Origin: DATCLS01 sp036563805
Lineage (GTDB): Bacteria; Actinomycetota; Acidimicrobiia; Acidimicrobiales; VFJN01
Length of the DNA stretch: 64,000 nucleotides
Direction of reading: 5' to 3'
Assembly (NCBI GenBank): GCA_036563805.1
Contig: DATCLS010000090.1
Location: 22,769 to 86,768, forward strand
In this document: one piece after another, positions 34,582-44,180 of the stretch
Numbering within the stretch: position 1 is the first letter of the stretch
How the letters are laid out: every line of letters starts with the position of its first letter
The notes under the pieces: model-generated
What the model was told of the DNA's origin: nothing
The model's database searches: none
Seen by the model: only the letters and a program-made list of their open reading frames with translations
Program-made: the position numbers and the translations under genes

Positions 34582-35562
34582 TCACGACCTCACGAGGCTG
34601 GCCGCCACCTGGTCGTACACCCAGGCGTAGGTGGCGGCGAGACCGTCCTCGAGGCTGATCGAGGGGGCCCAACCCAGCGCGGCCCGGATGCGGGTGTTGT
34701 CGCTGTTGCGCCCCCGGACCCCCTGGGGGGCGTCGAGCACGTACTCGCGCTTGAGCGTCACGCCGGCGATGCGCTCGACGATGTCGACCAGCTCGTTGAC
34801 GGTGACCAGCTGGTCGCTGCCGACGTTGAGCGGCTCGCGCACGTCGCTGGCCGTGAGCCGCAGCGTGCCCTCCAGGCAGTCGTCGATGTAGGTGAAGCTG
34901 CGGGTCTGCTCGCCGTCGCCCCAGATCTCGATGCGGTGCTCGCCCGTCAGCTTGGCCGTCGCCACCTTGCGGCAGATGGCGGCCGGAGCCTTCTCGCGGC
35001 CCCCGGTCCACGTGCCGTGGGGACCGTAGACGTTGTGGTAGCGGGCGACCCGGGTCTCGACGCCGAAGTCCTCGTAGAAGTGACGGGCCATGCGCTCGCT
35101 GAACAGCTTCTCCCAGCCGTAGCCGTCCTCGGGCATGGCCGGGTAGGCGTCCTCCTCGCGCAGCGGCTCGACCTCGGGCGTCGCCTGCTTGCCCGCGGCG
35201 TACACGCAGGCGGACGACGAGTAGAAGAATCGCTCGACGCCAGCGTCGCGCGCCGCCACCAGCATGTGCGTCGAGGTCAGCACCGACAACATGCACAGCG
35301 CCTTGTTGGCCTCGATGAACCCCATGCCGCCCATGTCGGCCGCCAGGTTGAACACGGTGTCGACGCCGTCGACCGCTCGACGGCACTCCTCGATGAGCTC
35401 GAGGTTGGCCGTGACGTTCTCGACGTCCGGGAACACCTGGTACCACTCGTCGAGCGGCTTGACGTCGACGGCCCTGATCCGGCTCACGCCCTCCTCGCGC
35501 AGCCGCCGTACCAGGTGCCCGCCGATGAAGCCGCCGGCCCCAGTCACCAGCGCAACATCCAT
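34582..35562 (-). CDS. GDP-mannose 3,5-epimerase-like NAD-dependent sugar epimerase
   Basis: The protein has 326 residues of the extended SDR type. VALVTGAGGFIGGHLVRRL binds NAD. NLAADMGGMGFIEANKALCM, SSSACVYAAGKQ (catalytic Cys and Ser), PEDGYGWEKLFSERM (YxxxK-type pair in YGWEK), YHNVYGPHGTW and REKAPAAICRKVATAKL closely resemble GDP-mannose 3,5-epimerases, which make GDP-L-galactose or GDP-L-gulose. Plant enzymes need this Cys and Lys; both are present. Activity on GDP-mannose is likely but related enzymes with other substrates exist. It is followed by the sulfotransferase at 4 bases and preceded by the glycosyltransferase at 35581. Confidence 0.85.
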   Translation of the reverse strand: MDVALVTGAGGFIGGHLVRRLREEGVSRIRAVDVKPLDEWYQVFPDVENVTANLELIEECRRAVDGVDTVFNLAADMGGMGFIEANKALCMLSVLTSTHMLVAARDAGVERFFYSSSACVYAAGKQATPEVEPLREEDAYPAMPEDGYGWEKLFSERMARHFYEDFGVETRVARYHNVYGPHGTWTGGREKAPAAICRKVATAKLTGEHRIEIWGDGEQTRSFTYIDDCLEGTLRLTASDVREPLNVGSDQLVTVNELVDIVERIAGVTLKREYVLDAPQGVRGRNSDNTRIRAALGWAPSISLEDGLAATYAWVYDQVAASLVRS

Positions 35563-35580
35563 GTCGTGCTCAGTCCCCCC

Positions 35581-36999
35581 TCAGGTCGAGGCCCGGTGCT
35601 TCGTTGATGCAGTTGATGGATCGGCCGACGAGCGCCGCGGCCGGCGGCCGAGCGCCTCGTCGATCACGTGCTCGAAACGGTCGGTGATGGCCGCCGTGTC
35701 GAACGCGGACTCGGCGTACGAGCGGGCCCGCAGCCCGGCCATGACCCGCTTCTGGCTGTCGTTGCGCAGGTCCTTGGCCGCGAGCAGGAAGGCCTCGTCG
35801 TCGGTGGGGGAGGTCACCGAGCCGGCCCCGGCCCGCTCGATCGTGCGGGCGGCGAGGTTGTGCGGCGGGATGGCGCCGAGGATCGGCCGGCCGGCGCACA
35901 GGTAGCTGAGCACCTTGGACGGCACCGAGAACGTGCCGGCCGCCGGTTCGAGGAGCGCCACCAGCACGTCGGCCGCCCCCAGGATGTCGGGGTAGTCCTC
36001 GATCGGCTGGAACGGCAGCAGCCGCAGGTTGGGCAGCGGCTGCTGCGCCAGCATCTCGCGCAGGCGGTTCTCGCCGAGGCCCTCGGAGATCACGATCACC
36101 TCGGCGTCGTCGACGTGCTGCTCGGCCAGGGCGTACAGCAGCTCGGGCCGGTGCTTGAGCCCGAGCGTGCCCGAGTACAGGAACACGAACCGCTCGCCGA
36201 GGCCCATGCGCTCGCGCCACCGGTTGCACCGGGGGCGCAGCGGCAGGTCGGCCAGCGGCGCCCAGTTCTCGATGACCGTGCACCGGTCGCGGTCGACGCC
36301 CCACCGGCCGAGGACCGGCTCGAAGTCGTCGGTGATCGACACGACGCCGTCGGCGCGGCGCAGCAGCGCCCGCTCGATCGCCTCGAACGCCCGGCCCAGC
36401 AACCGGCCGGCCCGGCCGGCCCGGTTCTCGGCCTCGGTCGCCATGGCGACGCTGTGCAGGTCCTGCAGCCAGAACACCCAGGGGACCCGCCGCCCGGCGC
36501 ACCACGTGGCCGAGACCATCTTGGCGACGAGGGGCACGTTGCAGGCGAGGATCACGTCCGGGCGGAACTCGGCGGCCACGCGGGTGAACCGGGCGCCGTA
36601 CGCCAGCTCCTGACGGACCCGCCGGACCGGGGAGTAGCGGGCGAACGAGTCGCCGGCGGGCACGGACACGACCGAGAGGTTGGGCTCGGGGCGCTCGAGG
36701 TCACCCTTCCCGCTGGTGTACGAGCGGCAGTAGACGTGGCGGACCTGGTGGCCCCGGCGGGCGAGCGCCCGGCTCAGGTCGATCTGGAACGGGTGGCCGG
36801 CGAAGTCGTGCACCAGGATGCGCAGGCACCGGGAGGCGACGCGGCCGCCGGTCGCGCCCGGCCCGCCGCGCCCGTCGGTGTCGTCGTCGCTGTCCACCAC
36901 GAGCAGTGGCCTCGGCTCCACTCCCCCATTTCCCCCCGTATCCCCAGACTTGCGATCGGCGCAGGCAGAGCCTGCGGCCTCACGGAGCCACATGGACAT
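35581..36999 (-). CDS. WbuB-like family 4 glycosyltransferase
   Basis: The protein has 472 residues. After a 60-residue unconserved, Asp/Gly-rich N-terminus the GT-B fold begins at LRILVHDFAGHPFQIDLSRAL. VIENWAPLADLP and FVFLYSGTLGLKHRPELLY mark the C-terminal domain, and AGTFSVPSKVLSYLCAGRPIL is the donor-binding segment. It resembles WbuB/WcaI-type transferases. The start may be ATG 36999 or ATG 36993; the latter is better spaced from GGGGAGG. It is the first gene of a three-gene operon (transferase, epimerase, sulfotransferase). The promoter TTGGAC-N16-TTAGGG lies upstream. Confidence 0.85.
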   Translation of the reverse strand: MSMWLREAAGSACADRKSGDTGGNGGVEPRPLLVVDSDDDTDGRGGPGATGGRVASRCLRILVHDFAGHPFQIDLSRALARRGHQVRHVYCRSYTSGKGDLERPEPNLSVVSVPAGDSFARYSPVRRVRQELAYGARFTRVAAEFRPDVILACNVPLVAKMVSATWCAGRRVPWVFWLQDLHSVAMATEAENRAGRAGRLLGRAFEAIERALLRRADGVVSITDDFEPVLGRWGVDRDRCTVIENWAPLADLPLRPRCNRWRERMGLGERFVFLYSGTLGLKHRPELLYALAEQHVDDAEVIVISEGLGENRLREMLAQQPLPNLRLLPFQPIEDYPDILGAADVLVALLEPAAGTFSVPSKVLSYLCAGRPILGAIPPHNLAARTIERAGAGSVTSPTDDEAFLLAAKDLRNDSQKRVMAGLRARSYAESAFDTAAITDRFEHVIDEALGRRPRRSSADPSTASTKHRAST

Positions 37000-37029
37000 G
37001 TCCTCCCCGGCGTGGCAGCTGTCCCCGAT

Positions 37030-37057
37030 CCCTAAACGAGCGTTAGGCGGCGTCCAA
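37030..37057 (-). promoter_or_regulatory. Candidate promoter of the transferase-epimerase-sulfotransferase operon
   Basis: On the minus strand TTGGAC (37057-37052) is followed after 16 bases by TTAGGG (37035-37030). The predicted leader of about 25 bases carries GGGGAGG before ATG. The match is moderate. Confidence 0.4.
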
Positions 37058-37378
37058 CGTGTGAGTTGTGTGGCGTTCCGAGATCCCCAAACCCGGGTTG
37101 CCCCTCAACCCCCGGATCCTCGGAGCGTTGTCCGGTCCGTTGTTACCTCACAGTAAGGTCCCGACGGGGTGCGCGTCCACCCCTCTGCTTTGACACCGTA
37201 AGGTAACCCGTGACCAGCGACGATGCTCGTTACGGTGCGTCGATGGCCCGTCCCGGTCTGTGGCGAACGGGTTACAGGGCCGGAGACCGTTGCGGATGCA
37301 GCGTGGCGGGTCACTGGCTAGCGTGGGCGGTCCTCGGGCCCCTGTGGTCCGCGGGGCGACAACAGTTGGGGGTGGCGA
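37058..37378. other. Divergent intergenic region rich in GTTAC/GTAAC pentamers
   Basis: About 320 bases without a credible gene. GTTAC or GTAAC occurs at 37142-37146, 37203-37207, 37229-37233 and 37271-37275, which is dense for this GC content. TAAGGT occurs twice (37154-37159, 37199-37204). TAGCGT (37319-37324) could be the -10 for GTG 37379, giving a leader of about 50 bases. TACGGT (37231-37236) lies 6 bases before ATG 37243 of a 74-codon ORF with no recognised family. Confidence 0.4.
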
Positions 37379-38410
37379 GTGGGTGCGGCGTACCGGACTC
37401 GGGGCAACGGCGACAGGCCGACTGCACCGGCCGCGACCACCCCGACCACGGCGACCACCCGGAGTAGCCGGAGCACCTCGAGCGTCGAGTGGCGCCGCCA
37501 GGAGGTCGTCCTGCTCGCGGCGCTCGACGCCGCCGCGGTCGGCGCCGCCACGCTGCTCTCCAAGATGTGGAACTTCGGCCTCGAGCCCGCCGAGCTCGAG
37601 ATCCGCTCGATCACGATCCCCTACATCGCGCTCGCCGGGGCCATCGTGCCGACCTGGCTGGCGGTGCTGGCGCTCACCGGCGCCTACGACGTCGGGCCGT
37701 TCGGGACGCCGTCGAACGAGTACGGCCGGGTGATCCGGGCCGGCGCCTACTTCGTGGCGGTCGTGGCCGTCGCCTACTTCATCCTCCACATCGAGAAGCT
37801 CACCCGGGGGTTCCTGGCGGCAACGGCACCGCTGGCCCTCGTGCTCACGCTGGGGGTGCGGGCCGTCGCCCGCCTCCGGCGGCGGACGCGGCGCGCCCGG
37901 GGCGAGGGGGTGCGCCGCGCCGTGGTGGTCGGCTCGCGGCGGAGCGTCGCGGAGGTGGCCCACCACCTGGCCGAGCACCCGGCCAGCGGGCTCGTCGTGG
38001 TCGGGGCGTGCGTGCCGGGGCCGGTCGAGCCGATGCTGACGCGCGACATGCCGGTGCCGGTGCTGGGCGGGACCGACGAGGTGCTGGACGCGCTGGGGCG
38101 CTCGGGCGCCGACGTCGTGATCTTCACCGGGAGCCTGGCGCTCGGCCGCGTGCGCACGCTGGCCTGGAAGGTCGAGGGCTCGGGCATCGACGTCTTCGTC
38201 GTGCCGTCGCTCACCCAGCCGGCGGGGCAGACCGACGTCCGCCCCGTGGCGGGGCTGCCGCTCGTGTACGTCGACCGGCTGCCCGGCGCGGTCGGCAAGC
38301 CGGTCCCGCCGCCCGTGCCCGCCGCGCCGCCGCCACCCCGGCGGGCCGTGCCGGTCGGGGCGGGCGCCACGCCCGAGCCGGCCGGCGCCCGGCCGCGGCC
38401 GCAGCCCTGA
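37379..38410 (+). CDS. Polyprenyl glycosylphosphotransferase lacking the catalytic domain
   Basis: The protein has 343 residues. After a Thr/Ser-rich N-terminus come about four hydrophobic helices (from VVLLAALDAAAVGAATLL), then a Rossmann-like CoA_binding_3 domain (AVVVGSRRSVAEVAHHL ... VVVGACVP ... VLGGTDEVLDALGRSGADVVIFTGS ... GIDVFVVPSLTQP). This is the N-terminal half of WbaP/EpsE-type sugar-phosphate transferases. In those enzymes a membrane hairpin and a catalytic domain with D-E residues follow about 15 residues after RPVAGLPLVYVD. Here instead a Pro/Ala-rich tail and a stop appear, so the priming activity cannot reside in this gene as read. GTG 37379 is preceded by GGGGGTGG. Confidence 0.8.
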   Translation: MGAAYRTRGNGDRPTAPAATTPTTATTRSSRSTSSVEWRRQEVVLLAALDAAAVGAATLLSKMWNFGLEPAELEIRSITIPYIALAGAIVPTWLAVLALTGAYDVGPFGTPSNEYGRVIRAGAYFVAVVAVAYFILHIEKLTRGFLAATAPLALVLTLGVRAVARLRRRTRRARGEGVRRAVVVGSRRSVAEVAHHLAEHPASGLVVVGACVPGPVEPMLTRDMPVPVLGGTDEVLDALGRSGADVVIFTGSLALGRVRTLAWKVEGSGIDVFVVPSLTQPAGQTDVRPVAGLPLVYVDRLPGAVGKPVPPPVPAAPPPPRRAVPVGAGATPEPAGARPRPQP

Positions 38411-38492
38411 CCGGCCCGGCGGGTGCAGCCGGAACCGGCGCCACGCCACGGCGCCCGGGACGCCGCGCGTCGCCGGGCCCCCGACCGCCCGG

Positions 38493-38888
38493 TCAGCCGT
38501 CGCGGCGGGGCGGGCGGGGCCGGTAGAGCGTGATCGCCTGGCGGACCGGGACGATGTCGCGGCGGTACTGGCGGTGGGTCTCGGCCACCGCCTCGGCAGC
38601 GGCCTTGCGGGTCTCGGCCAGCTCGGCGCGCAGGCGGGCCACCTCGGCTTCGAGCTCGAGCACCCGCTGCACGCCGGCCAGGTTCAGGCCCTCGTTGGTC
38701 AACTCCTGGATGCGACGGAGCAGTGCGATGTCGGCGTCGCTGTACCGACGCGACCCGCCGGCCGTGCGCGCCGGGTCGAGGAGGCCCTTGCGCTCGTAGA
38801 TCCGGAGCGTCTGCGGGTGCACCCCGGCCAGCTCGGCTGCGACCGAGATGACGTACAGCGCCCTCGTGTTGCGCTCACGGCCATCCAT
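38493..38888 (-). CDS. hspR: MerR-family heat-shock repressor HspR
   Basis: The protein has 131 residues. The MerR helix-turn-helix and wing are YVISVAAELAGVHPQTLRIYERKGLLDPART and GGSRRYSDADIALLRRIQELTNEGLNLAGVQRVLEL, which is typical HspR. A coiled coil follows (AEVARLRAELAETRKAAAEA). HspR binds HAIR sequences and represses dnaK and clpB operons; in Streptomyces it needs DnaK as co-repressor. ATG 38888 lies 22 bases after the dnaJ stop, so it is the last gene of dnaK-grpE-dnaJ-hspR and regulates its own operon. The matching HAIR-like sites are at 42728 and 25498. Confidence 0.93.
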   Translation of the reverse strand: MDGRERNTRALYVISVAAELAGVHPQTLRIYERKGLLDPARTAGGSRRYSDADIALLRRIQELTNEGLNLAGVQRVLELEAEVARLRAELAETRKAAAEAVAETHRQYRRDIVPVRQAITLYRPRPPRRDG

Positions 38889-38910
38889 CCCTCGTCACTC
38901 TCCCCTTCAC

Positions 38911-40038
38911 TCACACCCCGAGGTGCGCCCGGGGCGACGTGCCGTCTCCGGCGGCGGCCAGCGCCTCGACGGCCTTGCGCTCACTGGCGGACAGCTTCTG
39001 CGGCACCGCCACCTCGACCGTGACCAGCAGGTCGCCCGTGCCCTTGGGCGTGGCGACCCCCCGGCCCCGGACCCGGAACGTACGGCCCGACCGGGTGCCG
39101 GGCGGGATGCGGACCGTGACCGAGCCGCCGTCGAGCGTCGGCACCTTGATGTCCGCGCCGAGCGCGGCCTCAGGAAACGTCACGGGCACGGTCAGCGTCA
39201 GGTCGCGGCCCCGCCGCCCAAACAGGCGGTGGGGCGCCACCCGCACGGTCACGTACAGGTCGCCGGCGGGGCCGCCGTTGCGGCCCGGGCCGCCCTTGCC
39301 CCGCAGCCGGATGCGCTGGCCGTCCTGCACCCCGGCCGGGATGCGGACCTTCACCTCGCGCGGCCGGTGCTCGATGCCCCGGCCCCGGCAGGTCGGGCAC
39401 GGCTCGTCGACCGTGAAGCCGCGCCCGCCGCACTGGGGGCACGGGGTCGAGAAGCTGAAGAATCCCTGGTTCTCGTCGAGCACGCCGCGTCCGTCGCAGC
39501 GGGGGCAGGGGCGCGGCGTCGTGCCCGGCCGCGCGCCGGTGCCGGCGCACGTCGAGCACGTCGCCTCGCTCGTCAGGTGGACGGTGGTCGTGATGCCGCG
39601 GGCGGCGTCCTCGAACGCCAGGTGCAGCTCGGCCTCGAGGTCGCGCCCCCGGTGGGGGCCGGCGCCCCGGCCGGGCCCCGTGCGCGTGCGGGCGCGGCCG
39701 AACAGGCCACCGAGGACGTCGCCGAGGTCGCCCAGGTTCTCGAACCGGAAGCCGCCGGCCCCTGCGCCGGCGCCCCCGCCGGGGAAACCTGCGCCCATGG
39801 GCCCGAGGCGGCGGACCTCGTCGTACTCCTTGCGCTTCTCGGGGTCGCCGATCACGTCGTAGGCGGCCGAGACCTCCTTGAAGCGCTCCTCGGCGGCCTT
39901 GTCGCCCGGGTTGGCGTCGGGGTGGTACTTGCGAGAGAGCTTCCGGTAGGCGTTCTTGATCTCCTTCTGGGAGGCGGTCTCGCTGACCCCGAGGATTCGG
40001 TAGTAATCCTTCTCGAACCACTCACGCTGGGCGGCCAT
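38911..40038 (-). CDS. dnaJ: Molecular chaperone DnaJ
   Basis: The protein has 375 residues. It has a J domain (KDYYRILGVSETASQKEI, HPD in YHPDANPG), a Gly/Ala/Phe-rich linker (PGGGAGAGAGGFRFE), four zinc-binding CxxCxGxG motifs (CSTCAGTG, CPRCDGRG, CPQCGGRG, CPTCRGRG) and the C-terminal substrate-binding domain. It stimulates DnaK ATPase and delivers clients. ATG 40038 has GGAGG eight bases upstream; the longer frame to 40107 has no homology. It lies 20 bases after grpE. Confidence 0.95.
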   Translation of the reverse strand: MAAQREWFEKDYYRILGVSETASQKEIKNAYRKLSRKYHPDANPGDKAAEERFKEVSAAYDVIGDPEKRKEYDEVRRLGPMGAGFPGGGAGAGAGGFRFENLGDLGDVLGGLFGRARTRTGPGRGAGPHRGRDLEAELHLAFEDAARGITTTVHLTSEATCSTCAGTGARPGTTPRPCPRCDGRGVLDENQGFFSFSTPCPQCGGRGFTVDEPCPTCRGRGIEHRPREVKVRIPAGVQDGQRIRLRGKGGPGRNGGPAGDLYVTVRVAPHRLFGRRGRDLTLTVPVTFPEAALGADIKVPTLDGGSVTVRIPPGTRSGRTFRVRGRGVATPKGTGDLLVTVEVAVPQKLSASERKAVEALAAAGDGTSPRAHLGV

Positions 40039-40058
40039 GAGCTGGGCCTCCGCCTGTC

Positions 40059-40834
40059 CTAATCCGTCACCTTGACCATGGCGGGACGCAGCACGCGGCC
40101 CCGCCACCGGTACCCGGCGCGCATGACCTCGGCGACCACCTGCTGGCCGCCCTCGCCCGGCTCGTGGAGGACCGCCTCGGCCTCGGCCGGGTCGAACGGC
40201 TCGCCGGCGGGGTCGATGCGCTCGAGCCCCTCCTTCTCGAGGGCCCCGTAGAGCGCCTTGACCACGGGCTCGACCGCTTCGCCCTCGCCGTGGGCCACGG
40301 CCGCGTCGCAGGCGTCGAGCACCGGCAGCAGACCCTCGATCAGCCGACCGAGGGCCCGCTGGACGGCCTCGTCCTGCCGCTTCTGCGCCTGCTTGCGGAA
40401 GTTCTCGAAGTCGGCCTGGGTGCGCCGGGCCGCCTCCAGGAACTCCTGGCGCTCCTTGTGCATCCGTTCGATGTCGACCTCGAGGGCCGCCGCGGCCTCG
40501 TCGAAGCCGTCGCCCCCGGCGTCGGCGCCGCCCGGCCGGCCGGCGTCGGCGCCGGCCTCGCCGGGACCGGACGGGCCGGGCCCGCCGGCGGCGGATCCGG
40601 CCTCGGCCTGGGCCTCGGGGCCGGCGTCGGACCCCGCCTCGGCGCTGGCGTCGGACCCCGCCTCGGGGTCACCGCCGGACGCCGCCCCGGCACCGGTGCC
40701 GAAGGCGGCGTCGTCGTGGTCGGGTTCGGCGATCTCGGCCCGGACGCGCTCGGCGTCGTCGGTACCGGCGTCGGAGACCGGCTGGGGGGCGCCGGACGCA
40801 TCGGGCTGGCGGCCCGGGTCGCGACGCTCGCCCG

Positions 40835-40838
<4 letters not shown>
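40059..40838 (-). CDS. grpE: Nucleotide exchange factor GrpE
   Basis: The protein has 259 residues. The last 145 form the GrpE fold: the coiled coil IERMHKERQEFLEAARRTQADFENFRKQAQKRQDEAVQRAL and the beta domain VVAEVMRAGYRWRGRVLRPAMVKV. The first 110 residues are acidic and low complexity, with Ser-Asp-Ala and Glu-Ala repeats encoded by near-identical 18-base direct repeats around 40620-40680. This is longer than usual (about 180-220 residues). GTG 40838 overlaps the dnaK stop by four bases (GTGA), so expression is coupled to dnaK. Confidence 0.94.
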
Positions 40839-42670
<1,832 letters not shown>

Positions 42671-42727
42671 GGGTCAGCCTCCTACGAGAGCTACCATTGG
42701 GCGGGTCTTGGAACGACGTCGAGGATA

Positions 42728-42754
42728 AAAGTTGAGCGCGTCGTTCGCAACTTT
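42728..42754. promoter_or_regulatory. HAIR-like HspR operator of dnaK operon
   Basis: Arms AAAGTTG-N13-CAACTTT are perfect and match those at clpB in sequence and spacing. The inner GTTGAGC-N7-TCGCAAC keeps the left TTGAG of the HAIR consensus but a weaker right half. It lies 58-84 bases before the dnaK ATG. Confidence 0.8.
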
Positions 42755-42894
42755 GGGGGTCGCCCGCGGCTGGCGGCGGTCCCGGCGCCCGCCGGCCCGT
42801 GATCGGGCTCGCTCCGGGCACGGTCCCGACAGGGTTCGCACGGGTCCCGGCGCGATCCGGCGGCGCCGTCAGCGAGCACTACGTTCTCCGGTCG

Positions 42895-43497
42895 GTGAGG
42901 ACTCGGGGGACGCGTGCGCGGGGGGCCGTGGTGGCCACCCTGGCGGGGCTGACCGGCGTCGCCTCCGTCGTCCTGGCGGCCTGCAGCCAGACATCGCCGC
43001 CGGGCGCCGAGGCCATCGACCAGTACTCCGACGTGGGCGACTGCCTGCGGCCCGACACCGGGCGCAGCCAGGGCTTCCTCCAGGCCGACTGCGACGACCC
43101 CGAGGCGACCGTCGAGATCATCGAGATGGTGGGGGCGCTCGGCCTCGAGTCGCCACCACTGTGCCCGCCCGGCACCGACCTGCTGGTGAACGGCGAGCAG
43201 GGCCCGCTGGTCGACGGCGACATCGCCGCCGTCCCCGAGACCTGGTGCTTGCGCAACCTCGAGCCGCCCCACCCCGGCGACCCGGGCCAGGGTGGCGGCG
43301 AGCTCGTCCCCGGCGACTGCTTCGCCATCGCCGAGAACGGCGAGATCACCGAGGTGCCGTGCACCGGCGGCTCGGCCCGCCCCGAGCACCGGCTGCTGGC
43401 CAACGAGCGGACGGCCGAGGCCTGCCCGGCCGAGACCGCGGACCCGATCGAGCTCAACGCCATCCCCCCGCGAGTGCTGTGCGCGGTCGACGCCTGA
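42895..43497 (+). CDS. Secreted lipoprotein of unknown function
   Basis: The protein has 200 residues from GTG 42895. A basic n-region (RTRGTRAR) is followed by a hydrophobic core (GAVVATLAGLTGVASVVL) and the lipobox LAAC, so it should be a membrane-anchored lipoprotein. The mature part has 8 Cys, arranged as two similar halves (each holding a D/GDC motif: VGDCLRPDTG and PGDCFAIAEN), suggesting disulfides and an internal duplication of about 90 residues with D-C near the start and C-x-G later. It resembles septum-formation-type Cys-pair domains only loosely. The upstream frame can start at GTG 42799 but would bury the signal. Confidence 0.7.
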   Translation: MRTRGTRARGAVVATLAGLTGVASVVLAACSQTSPPGAEAIDQYSDVGDCLRPDTGRSQGFLQADCDDPEATVEIIEMVGALGLESPPLCPPGTDLLVNGEQGPLVDGDIAAVPETWCLRNLEPPHPGDPGQGGGELVPGDCFAIAENGEITEVPCTGGSARPEHRLLANERTAEACPAETADPIELNAIPPRVLCAVDA

Positions 43498-43581
43498 GCC
43501 GGCAGGCGCGGGCCATCGCCTGACCCGCCGCCCGGCCCCGCGGCGCCGCCCCGGCGGCCCCGACGGCCCCGGCGGGCGACG

Positions 43582-44169
43582 TCAGGCGGGGGTCGCCGAG
43601 GCCAGGCCCAGGAAGTTGCGGAGCAGGTCGTGGCCGCTGGCCGTCAGGATCGACTCGGGGTGGAACTGCACGCCCTCGACCGCCAGCTCGCGGTGCCGGA
43701 GGCCCATGACCGTGCCGTCGTCGGTCCACGCCGTGACCTCGAGCTCGGGCGGCACCGTCGACCGGTCGACGACCAGGCTGTGGTACCGGGTGGCCTCGAA
43801 GGGGTCGGGCAGCCCGGCGAACACGCCCTCGCCCCGGTGGTGGATCAGCGACGTCTTGCCGTGCATGACGTCGGCCGCCCGCACGACCTCGGCGCCGTAG
43901 ACCTGGCCGATGCACTGGTGGCCCAGGCACACGCCGAGGATGGGGCGCACACCGGCGAACCGGCGGATCACGTCGTTGGACAGCCCGGCGTCCTCGGGGC
44001 GACCGGGGCCGGGCGAGATGAGGACGGCGTCGGGGTCGAGCGCCACGATCTCGTCGAGCGTCAGCTCGTCGTGCCGGTGGACCAGCGGCTCGGCGCCCAG
44101 CTCGCCCAGGTACTGGACGAGGTTGTAGACGAAGCTGTCGTAGTTGTCGATGACGAGCACGCGGGCCAC
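43582..44169 (-). CDS. pabA: Glutamine amidotransferase of anthranilate/aminodeoxychorismate synthase
   Basis: The protein has 195 residues, class I amidotransferase. VLVIDNYDSFVYNLVQYL opens the family; ISPGPGRPEDAGLSND, GVCLGHQCIGQVYG (nucleophile Cys) and QFHPESI (His-Glu) complete the triad. It supplies ammonia to TrpE or PabB, neither of which is in this window, so trpG and pabA cannot be told apart. The trpG/pabA gene near crgA recalls actinobacterial gene order around the replication origin. GTG 44169 is 11 bases after the Ppx gene stop. Confidence 0.93.
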   Translation of the reverse strand: MARVLVIDNYDSFVYNLVQYLGELGAEPLVHRHDELTLDEIVALDPDAVLISPGPGRPEDAGLSNDVIRRFAGVRPILGVCLGHQCIGQVYGAEVVRAADVMHGKTSLIHHRGEGVFAGLPDPFEATRYHSLVVDRSTVPPELEVTAWTDDGTVMGLRHRELAVEGVQFHPESILTASGHDLLRNFLGLASATPA

Positions 44170-44180
44170 GGCGAGCGAGG

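Noticed and set aside
37243..37467. 74-codon ORF behind TACGGT as a leaderless gene
   Set aside because: The spacing fits, but the protein has no recognisable pattern and overlaps the well-supported gene at 37379.
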